Source of the DNA: JAKPAM01 sp047601745
GTDB taxonomy: Bacteria > Pseudomonadota > Gammaproteobacteria > Burkholderiales > Burkholderiaceae_E
Assembly (NCBI GenBank): GCA_047601745.1
Contig: JASGIS010000001.1
Location: forward strand, 1,116,001-1,180,000
Direction: 5' to 3'
Length of the DNA stretch: 64,000 bases
Shown piece by piece: positions 30,321 to 39,166 of the stretch; position 1 is the first letter of the stretch, and every line of letters starts with the position of its first letter. Position numbers and translations under genes: made by a program. Below the pieces are notes generated by a model. The model was not told the origin of the DNA. It worked only from the letters and a program-made list of their open reading frames with translations, and searched no databases.

Positions 30321-30905
30321 TCAGCCAGCCAGCGCCGCCTCGATTTCGGCAAAAGTGCGCGGCAGGTCGAAACCGAGCACCGGCACGCCGAGCTGGCGGC
30401 CGATATGGGTGGCCGAGAACAGACCGCGCACGCGCGGCTGGCCGGTCGCGGGATCGGCATCCTCGATCAGGATGTGCTGGCGGCCGAGTTTCTTCAGCAC
30501 CTCCAGCACGTCGGCGACGCGGGCGTTGAGGATTTCCTGGAGATACAGCGTGTCGATGGTGCCGATCGGCGTCATCAGGTCGCCGACCGTCAGCTCGTCA
30601 TGCCTGGACGAGCGCGAGCGGGCGATCTGCATCGGCTTCTCACCGAGGATGTCATGCGCGGTGATGAGGCCGGCCACTCGTTCCTGGCTGTCGAGCACCA
30701 TCAGCAGGCGGACGCCGCGCGAAACCATGCGGGTGTTGGCCTCGCTGATCCGGTCATCGGTGTCGATGGTGACGGCGCTGACGCGGGTGAAGTCGGTCAT
30801 CGCTTCGACCGCAGGCGAGTCCGCGCCGATCAGGTTGAAGCCGGAAACGCATAGCGACGCGTTCGGGGACAGCTTGTGCGCCTGTACGTGAGTCTGCAAA
30901 GTCAT
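30321..30905 (-). CDS. CBS-domain-pair protein
   Basis: A 194-residue protein with two CBS motifs, one at about residues 40-95 (MVSRGVRLLMVLDSQERVAGLITAHDILG) and one at about 105-170 (VGDLMTPIGTIDTLYLQEIL, then HILIEDADP). Stand-alone CBS pairs usually bind adenine nucleotides and regulate a partner. A strong GAAGGAGGAC precedes the ATG. It is convergent with the truncated parE, its stop being two bases from that of parE. The partner is unknown. Confidence 0.83.
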   Translation of the reverse strand: MTLQTHVQAHKLSPNASLCVSGFNLIGADSPAVEAMTDFTRVSAVTIDTDDRISEANTRMVSRGVRLLMVLDSQERVAGLITAHDILGEKPMQIARSRSSRHDELTVGDLMTPIGTIDTLYLQEILNARVADVLEVLKKLGRQHILIEDADPATGQPRVRGLFSATHIGRQLGVPVLGFDLPRTFAEIEAALAG

Positions 30906-31081
30906 TGATGTCCTCCTTCAGCGGATCATGAGGTTGTCCATTCGCAGGCACGAGGGCCGCCGACCACTGTAGCACCGCAGGTTTTCTGCCGGGCAAGAGT
31001 TTCCGACGGGCATTTCGTGAATGCCGAAAGCGTCATTCTTGGCCCGGACGTCTTTCATGGCCCGGACACCCGGGCCGCCGC

Positions 31082-31705
31082 TCACTTGCTGCGTCTGACC
31101 ATCGCCAGGATGGTTTCCATCAGTTCGTCCCGGGCCTGTCCTTCGCCGAGGTCGCCGGCGACGGCTGCATTCGACAGCGCATCGGCCGCGCCCAGCATCG
31201 CCCACAGGCTGGCCAGCGAGAGGCCTGACGGCCCGGCGAAGGGCGCGAGGATCTTCCGGCACTTCTCGATGAAGGCTTGCTGGTACTGCCGCTTCACCGC
31301 AGTCAGCTCCGGCGACCCGTCGAGCGCGGCGAGAACCCCCGGAATCTCGCGCCCCTGCGTCAGGACGCACTCGACGTAGCTGGATGCGATGACGCGAGCC
31401 ATGTCCTTCAACCTGGGCTTGCTGGCAGCGATCGCCGCATCGAGGAGCACGGTCTGGCGGGCATCGAAATCCTGATAGAGCGCCACCAGCAGCCCATTGC
31501 GCGTGCCGAAGTGGTCGTAGGCCACGGGCTTGGTGACGCCCGCTTCCGCGGCCAGCCGGCCCAGCGTCAGCGCATCCGTGCCTTCATCGCTGATCAGTCT
31601 CCAGGACACGTCCAGCAGTTGGCGCAACCGTTCGTCTCTGGACAGGCGGCGATGCGAGGGCGCCGTGGAAGCGTGCTGCGCCGCGCCGGACGAGCGGGCT
31701 TTCAT
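31082..31705 (-). CDS. TetR-family regulator
   Basis: A 207-residue repressor with an N-terminal HTH at about residues 25-70 (LTLGRLAAEAGVTKPVAYDHF) and a helical C-terminal domain. Its ATG overlaps the stop of the NAD(P)H-oxidoreductase gene (ATGA at 31702-31705), so the regulator is the second gene of its own regulated operon. A strong palindrome upstream of the operon is the likely binding site. The inducer may be a quinone or another electrophile, by analogy with the enzyme it controls. Confidence 0.85.
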   Translation of the reverse strand: MKARSSGAAQHASTAPSHRRLSRDERLRQLLDVSWRLISDEGTDALTLGRLAAEAGVTKPVAYDHFGTRNGLLVALYQDFDARQTVLLDAAIAASKPRLKDMARVIASSYVECVLTQGREIPGVLAALDGSPELTAVKRQYQQAFIEKCRKILAPFAGPSGLSLASLWAMLGAADALSNAAVAGDLGEGQARDELMETILAMVRRSK

Positions 31706-32325
31706 GACTCGACCGCCTCCTCCTGCCTGACGGCATGGGAGGCGAACATCCTGCCGCCGATCGCTCGCGCGGTATCCAGGTGCGCGGAAGGGAATCCGGC
31801 ATCCGACGGGAGCAGCAGTTCCGACGTCACGACATGCGCACCACAGTAGTCGAAGATGCCGTGATCGATCTGTGTCTTCATCGCGCCGAAGTAGCCATGC
31901 CGGGCATACATCCGCTGGTCGGCACCACCCAACGCGATCAGATGCACCTGAAGGCGTTGCATCTTCTTGACCAGCTTTCCGCTTGCATCGTCCTCGAAGG
32001 CCCAACCCTGGGTGAACACCCGGTCGATCCATCCCTTGAGCAATCCGGGGAAAGACCACCAATACACCGGATAGACCAGCACCAGAGCGTCCGCGCGGTC
32101 GATCCGCTGGTGTTCCGCAGCGACCTCGGCCAACGGCTGCGCCTGCTTCAGAGCCAGGGCCACGTCGGCCCGGGTGAACCTCGGGTCGAAACCTTCCGCA
32201 GCCAGATCGGCGATCTCGAAAGAGTGCTGGGGGCCGGATGCGGCAATACCTTCCGCTACCCGGGCGGCAACAGCGTGGGTCAGCGATGCCTGATCGGGGT
32301 GCGCGACGACGATGAGGGCATGCAT
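31702..32325 (-). CDS. NAD(P)H-dependent flavodoxin-fold quinone oxidoreductase
   Basis: A 207-residue MdaB/KefF/NQO1-type flavoprotein. The FMN/FAD-binding start is ALIVVAHPDQASLTHAVA. The family signature follows as DALVLVYPVYWWSFPGLLKGW, with RVFTQGWAF next to it. It should reduce quinones or nitro compounds with two electrons in the cytoplasm. It is first in an operon with the TetR gene and has a 33-bp operator region ending 58 bp upstream. Confidence 0.85.
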   Translation of the reverse strand: MHALIVVAHPDQASLTHAVAARVAEGIAASGPQHSFEIADLAAEGFDPRFTRADVALALKQAQPLAEVAAEHQRIDRADALVLVYPVYWWSFPGLLKGWIDRVFTQGWAFEDDASGKLVKKMQRLQVHLIALGGADQRMYARHGYFGAMKTQIDHGIFDYCGAHVVTSELLLPSDAGFPSAHLDTARAIGGRMFASHAVRQEEAVES

Positions 32326-32350
32326 GGTTCATCTACTCCATCGGAAAACC

Positions 32351-32383
32351 AACTTACCAATAGTAACTTACTTTTGGTAAGTT
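32351..32383. promoter_or_regulatory. TetR operator with repeated half-sites
   Basis: A perfect 19-bp palindrome AACTTAC-N5-GTAAGTT lies at 32365-32383, and an additional half-site AACTTACCAA at 32351-32360 pairs exactly with TTGGTAAGTT at 32374-32383. The element is AT-rich, sits 26 bp upstream of the oxidoreductase start and suits a TetR dimer, possibly two dimers. Confidence 0.72.
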
Positions 32384-32620
32384 GCGCTGTTACCGGCGCA
32401 TCCCGTGCAGCCGCTGGTCGAGCCGCTGCACAGCTTCATGGCTCATCTGGAAGCCGACTTTTGGCGGCCTGCCGTTGTCGGCCCGCCAGTATCGATCAAC
32501 CCGCGCTGCAGGCGCTCGCCGACGGCATACCGGAATCTGCATTCGTGCGATCCATACCGGGCCGCGGGCCGCTGCTCGTGGAACTCCCGGCTGATGGCCG
32601 AGGGCGCGGCTGTAGGCCGA
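32384..32620. other. intergenic stretch without a recognised gene
   Basis: No frame here gives a recognisable protein. One short segment (around 32593-32615) reads LMAEGAA, like the end of the LysR gene at 43 kb, but the similarity does not extend and is not used as evidence. The region lies between the oxidoreductase operon and the 3' end of a LysR gene. Confidence 0.5.
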
Positions 32621-33580
32621 CTATGGGGCGCGCCTGCGGGGCGGGACTCGAGACGGGTGTCGGGTCAGAAGATCGCGCCCTGAACGATGCCAGGCGTCGG
32701 CCGACTGCGCGATCAACGCGTGCAGCGCCGCGGCCGCGGGGGACAGCGCCGCCTGCCGCCGCCGGATCAGCACCAGCTCGCGCTTGACGGGAGGGTCGAC
32801 GAGCTCGACGACCCTGAGTCTCGCATGGCTGTCGGGATAGACGGCCAGCGCCGGCACGATCGAGGCGGCCACGCCCTGGGCGACCAGGCCCAGGGCCGTC
32901 GCACTGCGCTGCACGCGGTACTGCGCGCGTAGCACCAGGCCCTGGTCCGCCATCGCCCCCTCGAGCACCGAACGATTGCCGCTGATCTCGCCGGCCAGGA
33001 TCAGCGGATGGGGCTCGAGCCGGCGCCAGGCCACCCGCCGCCGGCTCGCCAGCGGATGATCGTCGCGGCAGACCAGCACGAAGCGATCGTGCAGCAGGTG
33101 TTCGCTGATGATCTCCGGATCGCGCACCTGGGTGATGGCGATGCCGAACTCGACCTCATGGCGGAGCACCGATTCGATCACGCCGCTGGAGGCGTGATCG
33201 AGGATGTTGATCCGGTTGCCGGGATGCAGCGCCGAATAGGCCTGGATCACGCGCGGCAGGAAGCACACGCCGGCCGTCGGCACGCAGGCGATCGAGACCT
33301 CCCCGCGCTGGGCCTTGCCGGTCTCGCGCAGATCGGTGAGCGCCCCGGCCAGTTCGGTGACCAGCCGGCGCGCCTGCGGCAGGAACTCGCGACCGATCGT
33401 GGTCAAGGCGACGGTCCGGGTAGTGCGCTCGACCAACTGCACCCCCACGAAAGCCTCCAGATTCTGCAGACGGCGGGTCAGTGCGGTCTGGGTGATGGCC
33501 AGCGCATCGGCCGCGCCGCCGAAGCTGCCCGCTTCGGCGATCGCCAGGAAGGCCTGCAAACCGAGAATGTCGATCTTCAT
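32621..33580 (-). CDS. LysR-type transcriptional regulator
   Basis: A 319-residue regulator with an N-terminal winged HTH (residues 1-60, LQAFLAIAEAGSFGGAADAL, then ITQTALTRRLQNLE) and a type II periplasmic-binding-like effector domain. The last 20 residues are Arg/Pro-rich. It is divergent from the two-gene chromate transporter across 108 bp that contain the AT-rich stretch CAATTCATTTTACATG, so control of that pair is likely. The effector is not known. Confidence 0.88.
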   Translation of the reverse strand: MKIDILGLQAFLAIAEAGSFGGAADALAITQTALTRRLQNLEAFVGVQLVERTTRTVALTTIGREFLPQARRLVTELAGALTDLRETGKAQRGEVSIACVPTAGVCFLPRVIQAYSALHPGNRINILDHASSGVIESVLRHEVEFGIAITQVRDPEIISEHLLHDRFVLVCRDDHPLASRRRVAWRRLEPHPLILAGEISGNRSVLEGAMADQGLVLRAQYRVQRSATALGLVAQGVAASIVPALAVYPDSHARLRVVELVDPPVKRELVLIRRRQAALSPAAAALHALIAQSADAWHRSGRDLLTRHPSRVPPRRRAP

Positions 33581-33688
33581 GCAAGCAATGCATCAATAGG
33601 CGAAATCAATTCATTTTACATGCGGATAGGCTGCGCCCAGACTACGAAAAGCTCCGCACCACGAACACCAGCCCCTAAGACCGCGACC

Positions 33689-34330
33689 ATGGCCGAACCC
33701 GCCGCGCACCCGCCCCCTCCGGCTCCTCTCCCCTCTTCCCCGTCGGACACGGGCGAATCCGGTCGAACCCCGATCCGGATCAGTCCCGCGCGGCTGTTCG
33801 TGGTATTCAGCGGCATCGCGCTGTCCGGCTTCGGCGGCGTGCTGCCGTTCGCTTACCGGTCTCTGGTCGAGAAGCTCCGCTGGCTGAGCGATCAGGAGTT
33901 CAGCGAGCACCTGGCGCTCGGCCAGATCCTGCCGGGACCGACCATCTGCAACATGGCCGTGCTGATCGGCTGGGAGCGCGCCGGACTGATGGGCGCGGGC
34001 GCGGCGAGCCTGGGCATGCTGCTCGGCCCGATGCTGCTGGTCATCGCGCTGGGCCTGGCCTATGCCCATTATTCGAGCCATCCGGTGGTGGCCCACGCGC
34101 TCAACGGCATGGCCGCCAGCGCGGCCGGCCTGATCCTGGCCACCGCGCTGAAGATGGCCATCGGTCTGCTCCGCGCCGACGCGCGCCGCGCCCGCGTCGT
34201 GCTGCTGAGCGCGTTCGGCCTCGCCGCCTTCATCGGCGTGGCCGTGCTGCGCTGGCCGCTGATCGTCGTCGCGCTGGTTCTCGCCCCGCTGTCCATCCTC
34301 GCGTTTCGCGCACTAAGGAGGCCGGCGTGA
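33689..34330 (+). CDS. chrA: chromate transporter family protein, first half-size subunit
   Basis: A 213-residue short-chain CHR protein with about six hydrophobic segments after a Pro/Ser-rich tail. The family signature appears as FSGIALSGFGGVLPFAYRSL with the conserved WLSDQEFSEHLALGQILPGP. Short CHR proteins act in pairs and together equal one long ChrA antiporter that exports chromate (or another anion) with protons. The ATG at 33689 is used, although ATG 33620 is also in frame. Its stop overlaps the GTG of the second subunit. Confidence 0.85.
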   Translation: MAEPAAHPPPPAPLPSSPSDTGESGRTPIRISPARLFVVFSGIALSGFGGVLPFAYRSLVEKLRWLSDQEFSEHLALGQILPGPTICNMAVLIGWERAGLMGAGAASLGMLLGPMLLVIALGLAYAHYSSHPVVAHALNGMAASAAGLILATALKMAIGLLRADARRARVVLLSAFGLAAFIGVAVLRWPLIVVALVLAPLSILAFRALRRPA

Positions 34331-34872
34331 CCGGGCTCGACGACGGCGAGGTCTCGCTGACCAGCCTGCTGCTGTATTTCGCCGTCATGTCGCTGACCGC
34401 GGTCGGCGGTGGCGTGCTGATGATCGCGCCCGACATCGAGCGCTACATCGTCGAAGGCCATCACTGGATCACCAGCCAGCAATTCGTGGCGGCTTATACC
34501 ATCGCCCAGGCCTCACCGGGCCCGAACCTGCTGTTCGTGAGCCTGATCGGCCTGCAGGTGGCCGGCGTGGTCGGCGCGGTGGCTTCGACCATCGCTGTCG
34601 CGCTGCCGACCTTCCTGCTGTCGCTGGCGGTCGCGCGCTTCATGCCGCACGGCCAGCCAGGCCCCGTGGGCCAGGCGATCCGCAACGGTCTCGTGCCGAT
34701 ATCGGTCGGCCTGCTCGCAGCGGCCGGTTTCGTGCTGGCGCGCAACGCCGATCACGGCTGGATCACGACGGTGCTGACCATCGCCAGCACGCTGGCCTGC
34801 TGGCGCACGCGGATCAATCCGTTCTGGCTGATCGCGGCCGGCGCCGGCATCGGCATCGCGCTGCAACTGTAG
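34327..34872 (+). CDS. chromate transporter family protein, second half-size subunit
   Basis: A 181-residue second short-chain CHR protein starting at a GTG (GTGA overlap with the first) behind a strong AAGGAGG. The signature is MSLTAVGGGVLMIAPDIER and HHWITSQQFVAAYTIAQASPGPN, the pattern of the partner half. Five to six membrane helices are visible. Heterodimerisation with the preceding subunit is expected. Chromate as the natural substrate is inferred only from the family. Confidence 0.85.
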   Translation: MTGLDDGEVSLTSLLLYFAVMSLTAVGGGVLMIAPDIERYIVEGHHWITSQQFVAAYTIAQASPGPNLLFVSLIGLQVAGVVGAVASTIAVALPTFLLSLAVARFMPHGQPGPVGQAIRNGLVPISVGLLAAAGFVLARNADHGWITTVLTIASTLACWRTRINPFWLIAAGAGIGIALQL

Positions 34873-34979
34873 GCCCGATGTCCAGACCGAGCCCCGGAAC
34901 CCGGTCTGCAGCCTGGCATTGAACGCGTCCTGCACCGGTCGCACCATTCGCAACATCTTCGCCGGCCTTCGAGTCGTCT

Positions 34980-35005
34980 TAGAATGCGAATGGTTTTCAA
35001 TCTCA
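34980..35005 (+). promoter_or_regulatory. Fur-box-like site before the sigma factor gene
   Basis: The segment TAGAATGCGAATGGTTTTCA and the next bases resemble the GAATGCGAATNATTCTCATT arrangement common before fecI-type genes, with imperfect dyad symmetry. It lies in an AT-rich patch directly before the preferred start of the sigma factor. Iron repression by Fur is inferred. Confidence 0.5.
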
Positions 35006-35016
35006 GCGGCGATCGC

Positions 35017-35568
35017 ATGCGGGCATACGGTGAACTCCACGAATACTCGGGCGACGCGGCATCGCCGAGGCGCGAAGCCTTGGACGAGCTGCTCGCCAGC
35101 TACGCCGATCTGTGCCGCTATCTGCAAAGCCGCCTGCGCAATTCCGCGGACGCCTACGACATCGCGCAATCCAGCTTCGCGCAGGCCTATGCCCATGCGT
35201 TGGAACATCCGGTGGCCAACGCACGGGCGCTGCTTTTCCAAGCCGCGCGCAACCTATGGATAGACGGTCTGCGGCGTCGGCGCAGCGAATCGACCCTCGA
35301 TGCCTGGCTGGCCACCCGGGATGACGCGGCGCCCAGCGCCGAACGCATCGTCGTCGCACGGCAGCAACTGGCGCGCGTGATCGCACGCATCGAACGCATG
35401 CCGCGCCTGCGCCGCGATGTCTTCGCCCGCGTCCGCCTGCACGGCCATACGCATGCCGAAGTGGGTGCCGCCCTCGGGTTGTCGCAGCGGGCGGTGGAGC
35501 AGCATGTGGCCCGCGCCGTGTTCGACTTGTCCGAACTCGCCGTGAACTACCGCTCCGGCCTTGCATGA
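35017..35568 (+). CDS. FecI-like ECF sigma factor
   Basis: A 183-residue ECF sigma factor of the iron-starvation group. Region 2 is LDELLASYADLCRYLQSRL, then FAQAYAHALEHPVANARALL, and region 4 is LRRDVFARVRLHGHTHAEVG, then LGLSQRAVEQHVARAV. The start at 35017 (MRAYGEL) is chosen because a Fur-like box overlaps the alternative ATGs at 34984 and 34990. Its stop overlaps the fecR-like start by ATGA, and a TonB receptor follows. It is expected to be released by FecR when the receptor binds its ferric ligand, then to drive receptor transcription. Confidence 0.85.
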   Translation: MRAYGELHEYSGDAASPRREALDELLASYADLCRYLQSRLRNSADAYDIAQSSFAQAYAHALEHPVANARALLFQAARNLWIDGLRRRRSESTLDAWLATRDDAAPSAERIVVARQQLARVIARIERMPRLRRDVFARVRLHGHTHAEVGAALGLSQRAVEQHVARAVFDLSELAVNYRSGLA

Positions 35569-36575
35569 AGCAGTCCGCGCCCGAGCCACGCCGCGTGCAG
35601 CACGCGCTCGCCTATCTGGCCGCATTGCACGGTGGCGACGAGGCCCGCGCGGCCAGGGCAGCGGCCCTTGCCGCGCGCTGGCGCGCACGTTCGTCCGCCA
35701 ACGAAGCCGCCTGGCAGGCGGCCCAGGCGCGCTGGCAGGCCGTGGCCGGGCTGGCGCCGCAACTGCACGCCGAGGTGCGGCCGGACGAAACCCTGCCCGC
35801 CCGGCGCGCGGCGCGGCGTCGATGGCTGCGCCGCACGGGCGGCGGCGCCGGACTGCTCGGCGTCGCCGCGCTCTCCGGCTGGCTGGGCCTGCGCCACTGG
35901 AACGACACGCCCGTTTACGAGGGCGACTGGTCCACGCCGCCGCGTCAGCAGTTGTCGCGCATCCCCCTGCCCGACGGCAGCGTGCTCGCCCTGGCCGCCG
36001 ACGGTGCGCTGCGCGCCACCTTCTGGCGCCGGCGGCGCGAGGCCGCGCTGGTACGCGGGCATGCGTACTTCGACGTGGCTGCCGACGCGCAACGTCCGTG
36101 GACGGTGCATACCCGGCTGGGCCGCGTGCACGTGCTGGGCACCGCCTTCGGCATCAGCGATCGCGGCGGCGACATCCACGTCAGCGTGGCGCACGGCCTG
36201 GTGCGCGTCAGCGCTGCCGGCGGCGCCAGCCGCGATCTGGCGGCGGGCCAGCGCATCACCCTGCGCGAAGGCCACGCCGGCGAAGCGCCCGCTCTCGGCG
36301 AGGTGCAGACGCTGTCCGCCGCCACGGCGCAGGACGTGGCCGCCTGGCGCGACGGCTGGTGGCGCTTCACCGGCGCATCGCTGGCCGAAGTGGCGGCCGA
36401 ATTCAACGCCTACAGTACGCGTCCCCTGCGCATCGCGCCCGGCGCGGCCGCGCTCGCCCTGACCGGCAGCTTCCCGATCCAGCGCCCGCAACTGCTGCTG
36501 GACGCGCTGCCCCGCGCGCTGCCGGTGCGCGTGCGGCCCGAGGGCGAGGGCTGGTGGGTGGAGCCGGTACGCTAG
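35565..36575 (+). CDS. FecR-like anti-sigma/sigma regulator
   Basis: A 336-residue single-pass membrane regulator. The cytoplasmic part (residues 1-85) contains NEAAWQAAQARWQAVAGL, which matches the FecR N-terminal motif (DUF4880). A transmembrane helix follows at about 92-112 (GAGLLGVAALSGWLGL). The periplasmic FecR domain carries LPDGSVLALAADGALRATF and VHVLGTAFGISDRGGD, then a C-terminal STN-interacting region. It receives the signal from the STN domain of the downstream receptor and controls the upstream sigma factor. Coupled to it by ATGA. Confidence 0.88.
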   Translation: MKQSAPEPRRVQHALAYLAALHGGDEARAARAAALAARWRARSSANEAAWQAAQARWQAVAGLAPQLHAEVRPDETLPARRAARRRWLRRTGGGAGLLGVAALSGWLGLRHWNDTPVYEGDWSTPPRQQLSRIPLPDGSVLALAADGALRATFWRRRREAALVRGHAYFDVAADAQRPWTVHTRLGRVHVLGTAFGISDRGGDIHVSVAHGLVRVSAAGGASRDLAAGQRITLREGHAGEAPALGEVQTLSAATAQDVAAWRDGWWRFTGASLAEVAAEFNAYSTRPLRIAPGAAALALTGSFPIQRPQLLLDALPRALPVRVRPEGEGWWVEPVR

Positions 36576-36662
36576 ACCGGTCAAGAAAAAAACTGTGGGG
36601 TAAACGCCGTTTCGTTCGTCTTCCCGGGTGATTTCTTCCCATGCACAGGAAACACACCCGCC

Positions 36663-39107
36663 ATGCGTGCCACCACACCCCGCGCCGACCGATCTCCATT
36701 CCCTCTTCGTGGCGAAGCCGTACTGGCCTGTCTGCTGGCGCTTGGCGCCGCTGCGGCCACGGGCGTGCTGCCCGGCGCCGCCGCCGTCGCGCACGCGCAA
36801 GACCAGGCTGCCGACATCGACCTGCCGGCCCAGCCGCTCGAAGCCGCGCTGCACGCGCTCTCGCGCCAGACCGGCGCGGCCATCGCCGTGGATGCCGCGC
36901 TGGCTGCGGGCAAACAGGCGCCGGCCCTGCGGGGCCGCTACACGCCGCGCGAGGCGCTCGATCGGCTGTTGGCCGGATCGGGACTGGTAGCGGTGACGCA
37001 GGGCGGGGCATTCGTGCTGCGCCCCGCGCCGGCACCGGATGCGGCGGAAGCCAACACGCTTCAGGAGGTGACGGTGACCGCCCCGGCCGTGCGTGCAGGC
37101 GATCTGCCCGAGGCCTACGCGGGCGGGCAGGTGGCACGCGGCGGACGCGTCGGCATGCTGGGCAACCAGGACGTGATGGACACGCCGTTCAATCAGTCGA
37201 TCTACACCTCAGAGCTGATCCGGAACCAGCAGGCGGTCACGGTAGGGGACGTGCTCGACAACGATCCTGCGGTCCGTCGGGACGCGCCGCCGAGCGGCAC
37301 CTACGAGTTCTTCAACATCCGCGGCTTCAGCGTCACCACCGGCGACATGATGTTCAACGGGCTCTACGGCATGCTGCCCTACTACAGCGTGGTGCCGGTG
37401 GAATTCATCGAACGCGTGGAAGTCCTGAAGGGGCCCAGCGCCCTGCTTGGCGGAATGTCACCCAATGGCGCCGTGGGCGGCGCCATCAACATCGTGCCCA
37501 AGCGGGCCGCCGACGAGCCGCTGACGCGCCTGACGCTGGGCGTGGAATCCAGATCGCTCTGGCGGGGGCACGTGGACGTCGGGCGCCGTTTCGGCACCGA
37601 TGGCGAATGGGGCGTCCGCTTCAACGGCAGCTACAAGAGCGGCGACTCGTATGTCGACGGCCAATCCAGGAAAGGCGATGTCGGCGCCCTGGCGCTGGAT
37701 TATCGGGGCGAGCGGCTGCGCGTGGCGCTGGATGTCTTTCGCCTGCACAACGAAGTGCGAGGCGGGGAATCGGTGGTCGCCTATGCGGGCAACGGCTTGC
37801 CGCGGGCTCCCGACGGCCACACCAACATCGTGCCGGGCCTGTATTTCCCCGCGACCACGGAGGGCGTGCTGCTCAGCGGCGAACTCGACATCAACGAGCA
37901 CCTGACCGCGTTCGCCAAGATCGGCACCCGGCGCTATGAGCAGAAAGGCGGGCAGCAGATTTCCGCCGTCTCGGACCTCGATGCCCTGGGCAACGGAACC
38001 CTGGCGCTCTGGAGCTGGGCTCAGAATCACCACAGCGTGACGGGCGAGGCGGGCATCCGGGCGTCCTTCCGGACCGGGCCGCTCAAGCATGCGCTCGTCA
38101 TCAGCGGCTCCCGGCTGGATAGCGAGAACCGGGAGTCCCGCTATCTGATCCGGCAATCCACCAACATCTATTCCCCCGCGGCCATCGCGCAGTGGCCTGC
38201 GGAGCCCGGCAACCTGGTGAAGACTTCCGACGGCACGCTGAGCGGCCTGGCGATTGCGGACACGATGAGTTTTGCCGAGGACCGCGTGCTGCTGACGCTG
38301 GGTATCCGCCGGCAAACGGTCAAGGCCGATTCGTTCAATCTGACCAGCGGCCTGCTCACGGCCAGCTATGACCAGCACGCCTGGACACCGATGGCGGGGA
38401 TCGTGTTCAAGGCCAGGGGCAACCTCTCGCTCTACGCCAACGCGATCGAAGGCCTTTCGCAGGGCACGATCGTCGGGTCGACCTACCAGAACGCGGGGGA
38501 GGTGTTCCCGCCGTACAAGACCAAGCAACTCGAGGTCGGGGCGAAGCTGGAGACCGGCGGAATCGTCAATACGCTGAGCGTCTTCCAGATCAGGAAGCCG
38601 AGCACCACGGTGGATGACAGCACCACGCCGCTGCCCACGTTGCGATTGAATGGCGAGCAACGCAACCGGGGCATCGAATGGGCGATCTTCGGCGAAGTGT
38701 CTCCTTCGGTCAGGCTGCTGGGCGGCGTGACCTACACGCAGCCGGAGCTCACCAGGACACAAGGAGGGATGCAGGACGGCAACCATGCGGCCGGCGCCGC
38801 CCCATGGACGGCAAACCTCGGCGCCGAATGGGATCTGCCCGGGGTTCCCGGCCTGACCCTGAGCGGCCGCGCGCTCTACACCGGCGCCCAGTATGCGAAC
38901 AACGCGAACACGTTCAAGCTGTCGAGCTGGACGCGCGTGGACATCGGCGCCCGCTACGCCACGAAGATCGGAAACCGTGCCACGGTCTTTCGCGCAGGCA
39001 TCAGCAACCTGTTCGACAGGAACTACTGGCTGAGCACGCGCAGCTACGGCGCGTTTTCACTGGCAGCGCCCCGGACATTCCAGGTCTCGGCCACGATCGA
39101 CTTCTGA
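36663..39107 (+). CDS. TonB-dependent siderophore receptor with STN signalling domain
   Basis: An 814-residue outer-membrane receptor of the FpvA/FecA transducer type. It has a signal peptide ending near AVAHAQ, an STN domain at about residues 50-115 (IDLPAQPLEAALHALSRQTG), a TonB box at LQEVTVTA (about 135), and a plug with GPSALLGGMSPNGAVGGAIN. A 22-strand barrel follows, ending FQVSATIDF with the terminal Phe. The STN domain and the preceding fecI/fecR genes show it both imports and signals. The ligand is a ferric siderophore of unknown kind. CAGGAAAC lies ahead of the ATG. Confidence 0.93.
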   Translation: MRATTPRADRSPFPLRGEAVLACLLALGAAAATGVLPGAAAVAHAQDQAADIDLPAQPLEAALHALSRQTGAAIAVDAALAAGKQAPALRGRYTPREALDRLLAGSGLVAVTQGGAFVLRPAPAPDAAEANTLQEVTVTAPAVRAGDLPEAYAGGQVARGGRVGMLGNQDVMDTPFNQSIYTSELIRNQQAVTVGDVLDNDPAVRRDAPPSGTYEFFNIRGFSVTTGDMMFNGLYGMLPYYSVVPVEFIERVEVLKGPSALLGGMSPNGAVGGAINIVPKRAADEPLTRLTLGVESRSLWRGHVDVGRRFGTDGEWGVRFNGSYKSGDSYVDGQSRKGDVGALALDYRGERLRVALDVFRLHNEVRGGESVVAYAGNGLPRAPDGHTNIVPGLYFPATTEGVLLSGELDINEHLTAFAKIGTRRYEQKGGQQISAVSDLDALGNGTLALWSWAQNHHSVTGEAGIRASFRTGPLKHALVISGSRLDSENRESRYLIRQSTNIYSPAAIAQWPAEPGNLVKTSDGTLSGLAIADTMSFAEDRVLLTLGIRRQTVKADSFNLTSGLLTASYDQHAWTPMAGIVFKARGNLSLYANAIEGLSQGTIVGSTYQNAGEVFPPYKTKQLEVGAKLETGGIVNTLSVFQIRKPSTTVDDSTTPLPTLRLNGEQRNRGIEWAIFGEVSPSVRLLGGVTYTQPELTRTQGGMQDGNHAAGAAPWTANLGAEWDLPGVPGLTLSGRALYTGAQYANNANTFKLSSWTRVDIGARYATKIGNRATVFRAGISNLFDRNYWLSTRSYGAFSLAAPRTFQVSATIDF

Positions 39108-39166
39108 GTGCGTCCTGCGCGTTCCGTGCCGCCTCTTCTTCATGGCTTCGATGGCGGCCCGCGGCG

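Noticed and set aside
30906..31081. Promoter or terminator elements before the CBS gene
   Set aside because: A TTGCCC and a TACAGT are present but at a poor spacing, and no hairpin followed by a T-run is seen.
32384..32620. Possible LysR gene fragment reading LMAEGAA, like the LysR C-terminus at 43 kb
   Set aside because: The match covers only about 20 bases; codons before it do not align and no further LysR motif is present.
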